Source: Cellvibrionaceae bacterium
Lineage (GTDB): Bacteria > Pseudomonadota > Gammaproteobacteria > Pseudomonadales > Cellvibrionaceae
Direction of reading: 5' to 3'
Assembly (NCBI GenBank): GCA_021151825.1
Contig: JAGKWQ010000020.1
Location: forward strand, 1 to 29,007
Length of the DNA: 29,007 bases
Part shown: in pieces, positions 16,517 to 24,340 of the stretch
Position numbering within the stretch: the first letter of the stretch is position 1
How the letters are laid out: every line of letters starts with the position of its first letter
Notes under the pieces: model-generated
Databases searched by the model: none
What the model was told of the DNA's origin: nothing
Seen by the model: the letters and a program-made list of their open reading frames with translations, nothing else
Translations under genes and position numbers: made by a program

Positions 16517-16909
16517 TTATTCAGCGTCTACAGCAGCTTCAAGAGCTTTTGCCGGACGATCAACCAATTCAACATAAGCCATTGGTGCTTTATCGCCTGC
16601 ACGGAAACCGCATTTCAGAATACGAACATAACCACCAGGGCGAGTGTTGTAACGTGGGCCAAGCTGGCTAAACAATTTACCTACAGCTTCTTTGCTGTTC
16701 AAACGAGCAAACGCCAAACGACGGTTAGCAACGCTGTCTACTTTTGCCAAAGTAATCAAAGGCTCTGCAAAACGACGCAGTTCTTTTGCTTTTGGCAAGG
16801 TAGTTTTAATTAATTCATGCTCAACCAAGGAGATTACCATGTTACGAAACATAGCTTTACGGTGAGAAGCATTGCGGCCTAATTGGCGGCCAGTAAGACG
16901 ATGACGCAT
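16517..16909 (-). CDS. rplQ: 50S ribosomal protein L17
   Basis: A complete 130-residue L17, beginning with the invariant MRHRLTGRQLGRNASHRKAM and containing HELIKTTLPKAKELR and the GGYVRILK segment. L17 sits near the peptide exit tunnel of the large subunit. It is the last gene of the alpha operon and ends just before a strong terminator. It lies 136 nt from rpoA, wider than the roughly 40 nt known in Escherichia coli, and that gap holds a long perfect hairpin. Confidence 0.98.
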   Translation of the reverse strand: MRHRLTGRQLGRNASHRKAMFRNMVISLVEHELIKTTLPKAKELRRFAEPLITLAKVDSVANRRLAFARLNSKEAVGKLFSQLGPRYNTRPGGYVRILKCGFRAGDKAPMAYVELVDRPAKALEAAVDAE

Positions 16910-16991
16910 ATCTAAATTCCTTCAAAATGGATTGTTTACACAATCTCGTTAATCACCCGCACCGAAGTGAGTTACGGGCGAACTAATAATA

Positions 16992-17036
16992 AAACCCTGA
17001 ATGACTATTGATATATCCAATAGTCATTCAGGGTTT
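16992..17036. repeat. 19-bp perfect hairpin between rpoA and rplQ
   Basis: Arms AAACCCTGAATGACTATTG (16992-17010) and its exact complement (17018-17036) flank the 7-nt loop ATATATC. On the minus strand it is followed by TTTTATTATTAG. It resembles an intrinsic terminator with a broken U-tract, placed inside the operon, and so could lower rplQ output relative to rpoA or mark a processing site. Confidence 0.9.
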
Positions 17037-17045
17037 CGTTGCTTT

Positions 17046-18032
17046 TTAGTCGTTTCTCAAACTGGCTGGAGGCCAATTTTCCAAACGCATACCCAAGGAC
17101 AAACCACGTGAAGCGAGAACATCTTTAATCTCGGTTAGTGATTTTTTACCCAGGTTTGGAGTCTTCAACAGTTCAACTTCTGTGCGCTGAATCAGATCAC
17201 CAATATAGTAAATATTTTCTGCTTTCAAGCAATTCGCTGAACGAACAGTAAGCTCCAAATCATCAACCGGACGCAGCAGAATCGGGTCAATTGCCTCTTC
17301 TTTTTGCTCTGGCGCAGATTGTTTCTCACCTTCAAGATCAACAAATACTGCTAATTGCTGTTGCAGAATGGTAGCAGCACGACGGATAGCCTCTTCAGGA
17401 TCGATGGTACCGTTGGTTTCCAAATCCAGAATCAATTTATCCAAATCAGTACGCTGCTCAACACGAGCACTTTCAACACTATAAGCCAAACGCTTAACAG
17501 GGCTAAAAGAAGCATCAAGTTGCAGACGACCAATTGCGCGGCTCTCATCATCATCGCGACGACGGCTGTCAGCAGGCTGATAACCACGGCCACGAGCGAT
17601 AGTTAAACGCATTTTCAATTCAGTGTTACTAGTAATATTAGCTATAACATGATCAGGATTTTTAATTTCCACATCATGATCAACCTGAATATCAGCGGCA
17701 GTAACAACACCAGGACCTTTTTTGCTCAAAGTAAGAACCGCATGATCCTTACCGTGCATAATCACAGCGACACCCTTGAGGTTCAGCAAGATTTCAATAA
17801 CATCTTCACGAACACCCTCAATTGCACTGTACTCATGCAATACACCTTCGATTTCCGCTTCAACAATGGCACAACCGGCCATTGAAGAAAGCAGAATACG
17901 ACGCAATGCATTGCCTAAAGTATGTCCAAAACCACGCTCCAATGGCTCCAGTACAACGCGTGCACGGGTTGGACCATTTTCTGTTACATCTATATGACGC
18001 GGAGTTAAAAATTCGTTTACTGCAGTCTGCAT
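17046..18032 (-). CDS. rpoA: DNA-directed RNA polymerase alpha subunit
   Basis: A complete 328-residue alpha subunit, one residue shorter than in Escherichia coli. The N-terminal assembly domain includes LERGFGHTLGNALRRILLSSM at 31-51, which mediates dimer formation. A flexible linker rich in Glu/Gln follows, then the C-terminal domain (about residues 245-320) with VDDLELTVRSANCLKAENI and NLGKKSLTEIKDVLASRGL, which contacts UP elements and activators. The start is the ATG 18030-18032, which gives the conserved MQTAVNEFLTP opening with AGGTG upstream; the longer open frame reads into the damaged rpsD end. The native rpsD stop lies 26 nt upstream. Confidence 0.98.
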   Translation of the reverse strand: MQTAVNEFLTPRHIDVTENGPTRARVVLEPLERGFGHTLGNALRRILLSSMAGCAIVEAEIEGVLHEYSAIEGVREDVIEILLNLKGVAVIMHGKDHAVLTLSKKGPGVVTAADIQVDHDVEIKNPDHVIANITSNTELKMRLTIARGRGYQPADSRRRDDDESRAIGRLQLDASFSPVKRLAYSVESARVEQRTDLDKLILDLETNGTIDPEEAIRRAATILQQQLAVFVDLEGEKQSAPEQKEEAIDPILLRPVDDLELTVRSANCLKAENIYYIGDLIQRTEVELLKTPNLGKKSLTEIKDVLASRGLSLGMRLENWPPASLRND

Positions 18033-18058
18033 AGCCACACCTGTTAGCGAATCGTCCC

Positions 18059-18477
18059 TTACTTGGAGTAAAGCTCGACGATGAGGTTCTGGTTTTGCCG
18101 TTAACACTGATTGCTTTATGAGATACCAATTGACGAGATTCTGCACGGGTAGAGCCAAAGCCCATACGATAAACAACATTATCCAAACGTGCTTCGAGCA
18201 GCTTCAACAGGTTCTCACCGGTAGCACCCTTACGACGGGCTGCTTCTTTGTAATAACCGCGGAATTGCTTTTCAAGGATGCCGTAAATACGACGAACTTT
18301 TTGCTTTTCACGCAATTGCACACCGTAGTCAGATAAACGACCACGACGTTGGCCATGTTGGCCTGGTGCAGTTTCAATTTTGCATTTTGAGTCTAATGCA
18401 CGCGCACCACTTTTCAGGAACAAGTCAGTTCCTTCACGGCGCGACAGTTTACAAGTTGGTCCAATATAACGAGCCAT
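18059..18477 (-). pseudogene. rpsD: 30S ribosomal protein S4, internally deleted
   Basis: The first 129 residues, from MARYIGPTCKLSRREG to VSHKAISVNGKT, match S4 well. The gene then jumps to a different frame that reads NLIVELYSK and stop (18059-18088), the normal S4 end. Assuming the usual 206 residues, about 202 nt are missing, covering roughly residues 130-197. Because that is not a multiple of three, the product runs out of frame into rpoA and ends after 205 codons with an unrelated tail. S4 starts 30S assembly and, in Escherichia coli, represses the alpha operon by binding the rpsM leader, so this loss would affect both. It may be an assembly error. Confidence 0.9.
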
Positions 18478-18492
18478 TTTCTATGCTCCCCC

Positions 18493-18888
18493 TTAAACGC
18501 GACGTTTTTTCGGCGGACGGCAGCCGTTGTGAGGAATCGGCGTAACGTCAGTGATGTTGGTAATTTTATAGCCAACATTATTCAGAGCACGAACCGCTGA
18601 TTCGCGGCCTGGGCCTGGGCCTTTAACTTCTACGTCAAGGTTTTTTAAACCATATTCTTTTGCCGCTTCACCAGCGCGCTCTGCAGCAACCTGAGCAGCA
18701 AAAGGAGTACTTTTACGTGAACCACGGAAACCTGAACCACCTGAAGTCGCCCACGCCAAGGCATTACCTTGACGATCAGTAATAGTGACAATGGTGTTGT
18801 TAAAAGACGCGTGAATATGGGCAACGCCATCAATTACTGTCTTCTTAACTTTTTTCTTGGCTGTGGTTTTATTACCTGGCTTAGCCAT
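18493..18888 (-). CDS. rpsK: 30S ribosomal protein S11
   Basis: A complete 131-residue S11 with a basic N-terminus (AKPGNKTTAKKKVKKT) and the conserved VDGVAHIHASFNNTIVTITDRQGNALAWATSGG-type core, seen here as IDGVAHIHASFNNTIVTI. It ends in NGCRPPKKRRV. S11 forms part of the 30S platform near the E site. It is preceded by GGAAG and lies between rpsM and rpsD in the standard alpha order. Nothing is abnormal. Confidence 0.98.
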   Translation of the reverse strand: MAKPGNKTTAKKKVKKTVIDGVAHIHASFNNTIVTITDRQGNALAWATSGGSGFRGSRKSTPFAAQVAAERAGEAAKEYGLKNLDVEVKGPGPGRESAVRALNNVGYKITNITDVTPIPHNGCRPPKKRRV

Positions 18889-18942
18889 AGCAATTCTTCC
18901 TACTAATTTTTACCGTATGTGAATGAGATTTGCGATCAAGGC

Positions 18943-19299
18943 TTATTTCTTGATTGGCTTACGTGGACCCTTACGAGTACGAGCGTTTGTTTTGGTACGC
19001 TGGCCACGCAATGGCAAACCACGACGATGACGTAGACCGCGGTAGCAGCCCAAGTCCATCAAGCGCTTGATGTTCATGTTAATTTCACGACGCAAATCAC
19101 CCTCTACGGTATGCTTGCCAACTTCAGCGCGGATTGCATCCATCTGTTCTTCAGACAGTGTGCCAATCTTTGTTTCTTCAGCAATACCGGTAGCAGCACA
19201 AATCTGCTTGGCAGTAGTACGACCAATGCCATAGACATAGGTTAACGAGATAACGGCGTGTTTGTTATCTGGTATGTTTACACCAGCTATACGAGCCAT
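18943..19299 (-). CDS. rpsM: 30S ribosomal protein S13
   Basis: A complete 118-residue S13, first gene of the alpha operon. It opens with MARIAGVNIPDNKHAVISL and ends in the basic tail TKTNARTRKGPRKPIKK, which reaches the P-site tRNA. The conserved YGIGRTTAKQIC helix-hairpin region is at about residues 23-34. GGAG lies at good distance before the ATG. A promoter and a leader of about 69 nt precede it, the place where S4 autoregulation acts in Escherichia coli. Confidence 0.98.
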   Translation of the reverse strand: MARIAGVNIPDNKHAVISLTYVYGIGRTTAKQICAATGIAEETKIGTLSEEQMDAIRAEVGKHTVEGDLRREINMNIKRLMDLGCYRGLRHRRGLPLRGQRTKTNARTRKGPRKPIKK

Positions 19300-19374
19300 T
19301 TAAATTACTCCAATAACACCTAAATTGTAGCGTTGACAGCATATGAGCCACCCCGCCCCGAACAAAAGGCGCGC

Positions 19375-19403
19375 AGGATAACTACAAATACACCATAAAT
19401 CAA
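19375..19403 (-). promoter_or_regulatory. Promoter of the alpha operon (rpsM)
   Basis: On the minus strand, TTGATT (19398-19403), a 17-bp spacer and TATCCT (19375-19380) form a sigma-70-type promoter. The following GCGCGCC is a GC-rich discriminator, typical of ribosomal promoters under growth-rate and ppGpp control. Transcription would start near 19368, giving a leader of about 69 nt to rpsM. The rest of the gap 19300-19537 holds this leader and the spc terminator. Confidence 0.7.
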
Positions 19404-19469
19404 TAGCTGGGCAATTTCTCACCCAACGACAGTCAACGCCCCCTAACGGCAATACCGCAAATATGAATC

Positions 19470-19515
19470 ATAAAAATTCAGGCAGGTCGCCAATACTGAC
19501 TGACCTGCCTGAATT
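19470..19515 (-). terminator. Terminator of the spc operon (after rpmJ)
   Basis: Arms AATTCAGGCAGGTC (19475-19488) and GACCTGCCTGAATT (19502-19515) form a perfect 14-bp stem with a 13-nt loop. On the minus strand it runs into TTTTTATG. It lies 22 nt past the rpmJ stop, separating the spc and alpha transcription units. Confidence 0.88.
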
Positions 19516-19537
19516 TGCTGAAACAATTTAACAGCTA

Positions 19538-19654
19538 TTAGCCTTGACGCTGCTTGTGGCGCGGCTCAACGTTGCAAATTACACGCAAAACACCGTTGCG
19601 ACGAACCATCTTACAATTGCGACAAATCTTTTTAACAGAAGCACGAACTTTCAT
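19538..19654 (-). CDS. rpmJ: 50S ribosomal protein L36
   Basis: A small 38-residue gene giving MKVRASVKKICRNCKMVRRN and ending in CNVEPRHKQRQG. C11, C14, C27 and H33 make the zinc-binding ribbon, so this is the zinc (C+) form of L36. It lies 22 nt after secY with GAGG upstream and is followed by the spc terminator, the standard position at the end of that operon. Confidence 0.97.
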   Translation of the reverse strand: MKVRASVKKICRNCKMVRRNGVLRVICNVEPRHKQRQG

Positions 19655-19676
19655 GATTCAACCTCAATAACTTGGA

Positions 19677-20987
19677 TTAGCGCGCGTTACCGCTGCCATA
19701 CCCTTTTAAATTTGATTTCTTCATCAGTGATTCATACTGATGGGACATCAAGTGCGCCTGTACTTGGGACATAAAGTCCATTACCACTACCACTACAATA
19801 AGCAATGAAGTTCCGCCCAAATAAAAAGGTACACCAGTAGCCACTACAAGAAACTCTGGCAACAAACAAACAGCCGACATATAAATAGCACCAACCACGG
19901 TCAACCGAGTCAAAACACTATCAATATATTTTGCTGAATGCTCACCTGGGCGAATACCAGGAATATATGCACCAGATTTCTTCAGATTATCTGCTACTTC
20001 TTTCGGGTTGAACATCAAAGCCGTGTAGAAGAAACAGAAGAAGGTAATAAGAGCAGCAAAAAGAATAATGTACAGAGGTTGTCCAGGCCCAATAGCCAGT
20101 GCCAACTCTTGCAGTAACTCATTTACAACACCCTCACCACCTTGACCAAACCACTGCGCTATTGATGCAGGGAATAGCAAAATACTGCTGGCAAAAATAG
20201 CTGGAATCACACCTGCCATATTAATCTTCAACGGTAAATGGCTACTTTGAGCAGCATACCCTTGACGACCTTGCTGACGCTTTGCGTAATTTACCGTAAT
20301 ACGGCGCTGACCACGCTCAATTCGCACAACAAACCAAATAACAGCTATAGCCAGAATACTGACAACCAACAAAGCCAGGATATGCAAATCACCTTGCCTT
20401 GCACTCTCAAAAGCTTGTCCTATAGCACTTGGCATTCCCGCTACAATACCGGCAAAAATCAACATTGAAATGCCGTTACCTATGCCTCGCTCAGTTACTT
20501 GCTCGCCCAACCACATCATGAATACTGCGCCAGTCACTAGAGAGACAACAGCAATAAAGTAGTAAGAAAAGCTTGGCTCTCCACCAAAAGCATATGCAGA
20601 AAAACTAACCGCCATGGCAAGTGCTTGAACTGTTGCCAAAACCACAGTGAAATAACGAGTGTACTGGTTAATCTTGCGGCGACCAGCATCACCCTCTTTC
20701 TTTAACTGTTCTAAAGAAGGAGTAACTGCCGTAAGCAACTGCATAATAATCGATGCAGAGATATAGGGCATGATACCCAAAGCAAGAATACTCATCCGCT
20801 CCAAAGCACCACCTGAGAACATGTTAAACATGCCCAGAATAGTTCCTTGATTTTGATTAAACAGATTCGCAATGCGCTCTGGATCTAAACCTGGCACTGG
20901 TATGTGAGTACCAATACGATAAATCACGATTGCCAGAAACAAAAAGCGCAGGCGAGCCCAAAGCTCGCCCAAGCCTCTTTGATTTGC
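19677..20987 (-). pseudogene. secY: Protein translocase subunit SecY, start codon missing
   Basis: From GLGELWARLRFLFLAIVIYR onward the sequence is a near-complete SecY, the channel of the Sec translocon, with ten membrane segments, the NMFSGGALERMS plug region, LGEQVTERGIGNGIS, ERGQRRITVNYAKRQQG, the FNPKEVADNLKKSGAYIPGIRPGE loop and the ending SNLKGYGSGNAR. In this frame an upstream stop lies at 20994-20996 and no ATG precedes the conserved region; the only candidate is a TTG at 20970-20972 without a ribosome site. The true start and perhaps 10-15 residues, together with the end of rplO, are missing. Otherwise intact, so a gap in the assembly is likely. Confidence 0.85.
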
Positions 20988-21294
20988 TACTAATTAAACC
21001 TGCTTGTTTCAGGGTTTCGATATCAACTACCGATCCCTCAACAGCGTTCAGCTCTGACAAACGGATTTCCGCAGTTACCAAACCAATACGGGAAGTAAAA
21101 CCGTACTTTGGCAAACGGATTTGCAAAGGCATTTGACCACCTTCGAAACCGGGTCTTACGGAACCGCCTGAGCGAGATTTCAAACCTTTGTGACCACGAC
21201 CTGCAGTTTTACCCAAACCGCTGCCGATACCACGGCCGACACGCTTTTTAGCGTGCACACGGCCCGGTGCCGGACTCAGAGTATTCAGACGCAT
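20983..21294 (-). pseudogene. rplO: 50S ribosomal protein L15, 3' end deleted into secY
   Basis: Residues 1-104 are a good L15: MRLNTLSPAPGRVHAKKRVG, then RGIGSGLGKTAGRGHKGLKS, SGGSVRPGFEGGQMPLQIR, and the ETLKQAGLISSK segment. From codon 105 the reading enters secY DNA out of frame, giving an unrelated 41-residue tail before a stop at 20857. The normal last 40 or so residues are absent, together with the intergenic sequence and the secY start. The join lies in a short AGCAAA stretch around 20983-20988, so microhomology is possible. L15 is a late-assembling large-subunit protein. Confidence 0.88.
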
Positions 21295-21295
21295 C

Positions 21296-21481
21296 TTATT
21301 CCCCTTCTACCTTAACCAGATAGTTGACAACATTGATCATGCCGCGAACTGAAGGAGTATCTTCAACTTCCACAGAGTGACCGATGCGACGTAAACCCAA
21401 GCCGCGTACGCAAGCTTTATGGTTCGCCAGACGATGAGCAGTGCTCTTGATCTGGGTCACTTTAATCATTTTCTTAGACAT
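21296..21481 (-). CDS. rpmD: 50S ribosomal protein L30
   Basis: A complete 61-residue L30 with VTQIKSTAHRLANHKACVRG, LGLRRIGHSVEVEDTPSVRG and the MINVVNYLVKVEGE end. I chose the ATG at 21479-21481 because GGCGGA lies 7 nt upstream and the length fits the family; an ATG five codons earlier has no ribosome site. It lies between rpsE and rplO in the usual spc order. Confidence 0.95.
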   Translation of the reverse strand: MSKKMIKVTQIKSTAHRLANHKACVRGLGLRRIGHSVEVEDTPSVRGMINVVNYLVKVEGE

Positions 21482-21516
21482 GGTGAATTCCGCCATCTAA
21501 TAATCGAACTAATCGA

Positions 21517-22026
21517 TTAGTTCAGAATATCTTCAACAGTCTTACCGCGCTTGGCAGCAACTGCTTCAGGTGAAGTCATCTCTTTCAGCGCATTAAACGT
21601 TGCACGAACTACGTTTACCGGATTGGTTGAACCGTAGCACTTGGAAAGAACGTTCTGAATACCTGCAATTTCGAGCACGGCGCGCATTGCACCGCCCGCA
21701 ATTACACCAGTACCTTGAGATGCTGGTTGCATGTAAACTTTAGAAGCGCCATGAACACCTTTGGTTGGATACTGAATGGTATCGCCATTCAAATCAACAC
21801 TGATCATGTTACGACGTGCAGCTTCCATTGCCTTTTGAATAGCAATAGGAACTTCACGCGCTTTACCGCGACCAAAGCCTACTTTTCCGTTACCATCACC
21901 AACAACAGTCAATGCGGTAAATTGGAAGATACGACCACCCTTTACAGTTTTAGCAACACGATTAACTTGAACTAATTTTTCTTGCAAGCCTTCGTTGTTG
22001 TCTTCTTCTTTCTTAGCGTATGCCAT
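21517..22026 (-). CDS. rpsE: 30S ribosomal protein S5
   Basis: A complete 169-residue S5, with LVQVNRVAKTVKGGRIFQFTALTVVG-type double-stranded RNA-binding fold (seen from residue 18) and KVGFGRGKAREVPIAIQKAM, then GVIAGGAMRAVLEIAGIQNV in the C-terminal domain. S5 supports translational accuracy on the 30S body near S4 and S8. AAGGTGAG lies upstream of the ATG. The gene is intact, in contrast to rpsH and rpsD whose products neighbour it in the ribosome. Confidence 0.98.
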   Translation of the reverse strand: MAYAKKEEDNNEGLQEKLVQVNRVAKTVKGGRIFQFTALTVVGDGNGKVGFGRGKAREVPIAIQKAMEAARRNMISVDLNGDTIQYPTKGVHGASKVYMQPASQGTGVIAGGAMRAVLEIAGIQNVLSKCYGSTNPVNVVRATFNALKEMTSPEAVAAKRGKTVEDILN

Positions 22027-22035
22027 ATCTCACCT

Positions 22036-22386
22036 TTAGAATTCCAATCCGCCTTCACGCGCTGCATCAGCAAGAGCTTTAACACGACCATGGTATTTGA
22101 AACCACTACGATCAAAAGCCACTTGGGTGATACCTGCTGCCTTTGCACGCTCTGCAATGAGAGCACCAACAGCTTTTGCAGCTTCAGCGTTACCAGTTTT
22201 ACCACTGCGCAAATCTTTATCCAGCGTTGATGCACTCGCTAGTACGCGAGCGCCATCACCGGAAATCAGTTGAGCGTAGATATGGCGTGGAGAACGGTGA
22301 ATAGTCAGGCGGGTTGCGCCCAATTCACGAATCTTTGCGCGAGCACGACGTGCACGGCGAAGACGAGTTTGTTTCTTATCGCTCAT
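22036..22386 (-). CDS. rplR: 50S ribosomal protein L18
   Basis: A complete 116-residue L18 with an Arg-rich N-terminus, the LTIHRSPRHIYAQLI segment, a conserved GNAEAAKAVGALIAERAKAAG stretch beginning near residue 61, and the end FDRSGFKYHGRVKALADAARE. L18 binds 5S rRNA together with L5. It sits 9 nt before rpsE and 9 nt after rplF. Confidence 0.97.
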   Translation of the reverse strand: MSDKKQTRLRRARRARAKIRELGATRLTIHRSPRHIYAQLISGDGARVLASASTLDKDLRSGKTGNAEAAKAVGALIAERAKAAGITQVAFDRSGFKYHGRVKALADAAREGGLEF

Positions 22387-22395
22387 ATCTTAGCC

Positions 22396-22929
22396 CTACT
22401 TCTTCTTAGCTTCTTTACGCAGTACATTTTCATCCGAATAGCGAACACCTTTACCTTTATAAGGCTCTGGCTCACGGAACGAACGAAGCTCAGCAGCTAC
22501 CTGACCAAGCAATTGCTTGTCACTGCCTTTCAGTACTATCTCGGTCTGGCTTGGAGTCTCTACAGTTACACCTTGTGGCAATGTATATACAACAGGATGA
22601 GAGAGACCCACAGACAGGTTTACAGTATTGCCTTCTGCTTTAACACGATAACCAACACCAACCAGAGTCAATTTTCTCTCAAAACCCTGGCTAACACCTT
22701 TTACCATGTTATTAACTAGCGCACGGGTGGTGCCTGCTAGCGCATCTGACTGCTTGGCACCATCACGCGGAGCAAAAGTCAGCACATTGTTTTCGTGCTT
22801 CACTTCTACATTTGCGTGAATTTGCAGCGCCAATGTACCTTTGCTGCCTTTAACGGACAATGACTGTCCGTTAAGAGTGACAGTCACTGCAGCAGGTACT
22901 TCAACCGGACTTTTTGCAACTCGTGACAT
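22396..22929 (-). CDS. rplF: 50S ribosomal protein L6
   Basis: A complete 177-residue L6 of two similar domains. It opens with MSRVAKSPVEVPAAVTVTLN and contains the conserved LVGVGYRVKAEGN and the C-terminal EPYKGKGVRYSDE signature. L6 lies near the sarcin-ricin loop and factor-binding site. I use the ATG 22927-22929, which has GGGAAA upstream; the longer open frame begins inside the damaged rpsH. It starts 13 nt after the rpsH stop. Confidence 0.97.
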   Translation of the reverse strand: MSRVAKSPVEVPAAVTVTLNGQSLSVKGSKGTLALQIHANVEVKHENNVLTFAPRDGAKQSDALAGTTRALVNNMVKGVSQGFERKLTLVGVGYRVKAEGNTVNLSVGLSHPVVYTLPQGVTVETPSQTEIVLKGSDKQLLGQVAAELRSFREPEPYKGKGVRYSDENVLRKEAKKK

Positions 22930-22942
22930 GACGATTTCCCAA

Positions 22943-23095
22943 TTAGAATACTGTGCAGAGGAAACCCTCATCAGAGAGTACTTTTGCCACGCTTACTTTC
23001 AATTTGGAAGAAGGCATGGTTACAGATGCTTTACCAACACTTTGCGCGTTGCGAATGCGGGTCAGCATATCTGCCATAGGATCTTGCATGCTCAT
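22943..23095 (-). pseudogene. rpsH: 30S ribosomal protein S8, 50-codon internally deleted remnant
   Basis: The frame opens with MSMQDPMADMLTRIRNAQ, typical of S8, continues to VSVAKVLSDEGF at residue 45, and then goes straight to LCTVF and stop, the normal S8 end. S8 is about 130 residues, so some 80 codons (about 240 nt) are missing in frame. AGGAG precedes the ATG, and spacing to rpsN and rplF is normal, so only the gene interior is affected. S8 is a primary 16S rRNA binder and, in Escherichia coli, the spc operon repressor; the missing part includes the main RNA-binding C-terminal domain. A 50-residue product could not replace S8. Confidence 0.9.
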
Positions 23096-23125
23096 CAGAT
23101 TCTGCTCCTAAAATTAAGCCGAGGC

Positions 23126-23431
23126 TTACCAGCTGGCCTTAACCAAGCCGGGGACATCGCCACGCATAGCGGCTTCGCGCAACTTGTGACGGCACAGGCC
23201 GAATTTGCGATAAACACCGTGTGGACGACCAGTTACGCGACAACGATTACGTTGGCGTGAAGCACTAGCATCGCGAGGCATTTTTTGCAGTTTGATTTGC
23301 GCTTCCCAAACTTGCTCTTCAGAAGAAGCAGGGCTTTGAATAAGCGCTTTCAACTCTGCACGCTTGGCAGCAAATTTTTTCACGGTCTCTGCACGTTTAA
23401 CTTCGCGTGCAATCATAGATTTTTTAGCCAT
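23126..23431 (-). CDS. rpsN: 30S ribosomal protein S14
   Basis: A complete 101-residue S14 of the longer, zinc-free (C-) type: MAKKSMIAREVKRAETVKKF at the start and RCRVTGRPHGVYRKFGLCRH followed by LREAAMRGDVPGLVKASW at the end. S14 helps form the 30S head near the decoding region. It lies between rplE and rpsH in normal spc order, with AAGGTGACG before the ATG. Confidence 0.97.
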   Translation of the reverse strand: MAKKSMIAREVKRAETVKKFAAKRAELKALIQSPASSEEQVWEAQIKLQKMPRDASASRQRNRCRVTGRPHGVYRKFGLCRHKLREAAMRGDVPGLVKASW

Positions 23432-23440
23432 GACGTCACC

Positions 23441-23980
23441 TTAACCTTTGAAAGGGAAGTTAAATGCTTTCAACAGTGCACGACCTTCTTCATCGGTACG
23501 AGCAGTAGTGGTGATACAAATATCCAAGCCACGTAAACGATCTACTTTGTCATAGTCGATTTCCGGGAAAATAATTTGCTCAGTCACACCCATTGAAAAG
23601 TTACCGCGTCCATCAAATTGCTTTGGACTAATACCGCGGAAATCGCGAATACGCGGAATTGCGATAGTAATCAAACGATCCAGGAATTCGTACATACGAT
23701 CCGAGCGCAGAGTTACTTTGCAACCAATTGGCCAATCTTCACGAATCTTGAAACCCGCGATCGATTTGCGCGCATTAGTAACAACCACTTTCTGGCCAGC
23801 AATTTTTGTTAAATCGCCTACAGCGTTTTCAAGGATTTTTTTATCGCCAACAGCTTCACCAACACCCATGTTAATGGTGATTTTGGTGATTTTTGGCACT
23901 TCCATTACGTTCGCCAAACCCAATTCTTCTTTGAGTTTTGGGGCGAGTTCTTTCACGTAAAGTTGTTTTAACCTAGCCAT
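23441..23980 (-). CDS. rplE: 50S ribosomal protein L5
   Basis: A complete 179-residue L5 with LGLANVMEVPKITKITINMG, GQKVVVTNARKSIAGFKIRE, a VTLRSDRMYEFLDRLITIAI stretch and the C-terminal ICITTTARTDEEGRALLKAF. L5 binds 5S rRNA in the central protuberance and bridges to the 30S head. It starts 6 nt after rplX. Confidence 0.98.
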   Translation of the reverse strand: MARLKQLYVKELAPKLKEELGLANVMEVPKITKITINMGVGEAVGDKKILENAVGDLTKIAGQKVVVTNARKSIAGFKIREDWPIGCKVTLRSDRMYEFLDRLITIAIPRIRDFRGISPKQFDGRGNFSMGVTEQIIFPEIDYDKVDRLRGLDICITTTARTDEEGRALLKAFNFPFKG

Positions 23981-23986
23981 GTTTCA

Positions 23987-24304
23987 TTACGCTCCCAGGG
24001 TTTCGCCATTGGATTTGAAAACACGAACTTTGTCGCCATTCTCAAGCACTTTGAAACCAACGCGGTCAGCTTTCTTGGTTGCCGGATTGTATATAGCAAC
24101 ATTGGAAGCGTGAATCGCAGCTTCTTTTTCAACGATTCCACCAGCAACACCCAATTGTGGGTTTGGTTTTTGGTGTTTCTTAATGATATTAACGCCGCTA
24201 ACAATCAAACGATCTTCAGCCAACACGCGTACAACTTTACCGCGCTTGCCCTTATCACGTCCGGCGATAACAATCACTTCGTCATCACGTTTAATTTTAC
24301 GCAT
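23987..24304 (-). CDS. rplX: 50S ribosomal protein L24
   Basis: A complete 105-residue L24. The KOW motif DDEVIVIAGRDKGKRGKVVRV is near residues 7-27, followed by VSGVNIIKKHQKPNP and a conserved GGIVEKEAAIHASNVAIYNP stretch. L24 is an assembly initiator for the large subunit. It follows rplN after 36 nt in the usual order. Confidence 0.97.
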   Translation of the reverse strand: MRKIKRDDEVIVIAGRDKGKRGKVVRVLAEDRLIVSGVNIIKKHQKPNPQLGVAGGIVEKEAAIHASNVAIYNPATKKADRVGFKVLENGDKVRVFKSNGETLGA

Positions 24305-24340
24305 TTATCTGCCCTCGACTCTTTGACTTGACTGAGTGCC

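Noticed and set aside
16418..16813. 131-codon plus-strand frame over the rplQ terminator
   Set aside because: Mostly antisense to rplQ, with composition of a shadow frame.
17046..18179. 377-codon rpoA frame starting inside rpsD
   Set aside because: RpoA starts at MQTAVNEFL (18032). The extension is rpsD DNA read out of frame.
17860..18477. 205-codon rpsD frame as an intact gene of near-normal length
   Set aside because: Length is coincidental. Residues after 129 come from rpoA DNA in the wrong frame, and the native S4 end lies in another frame at 18059-18088.
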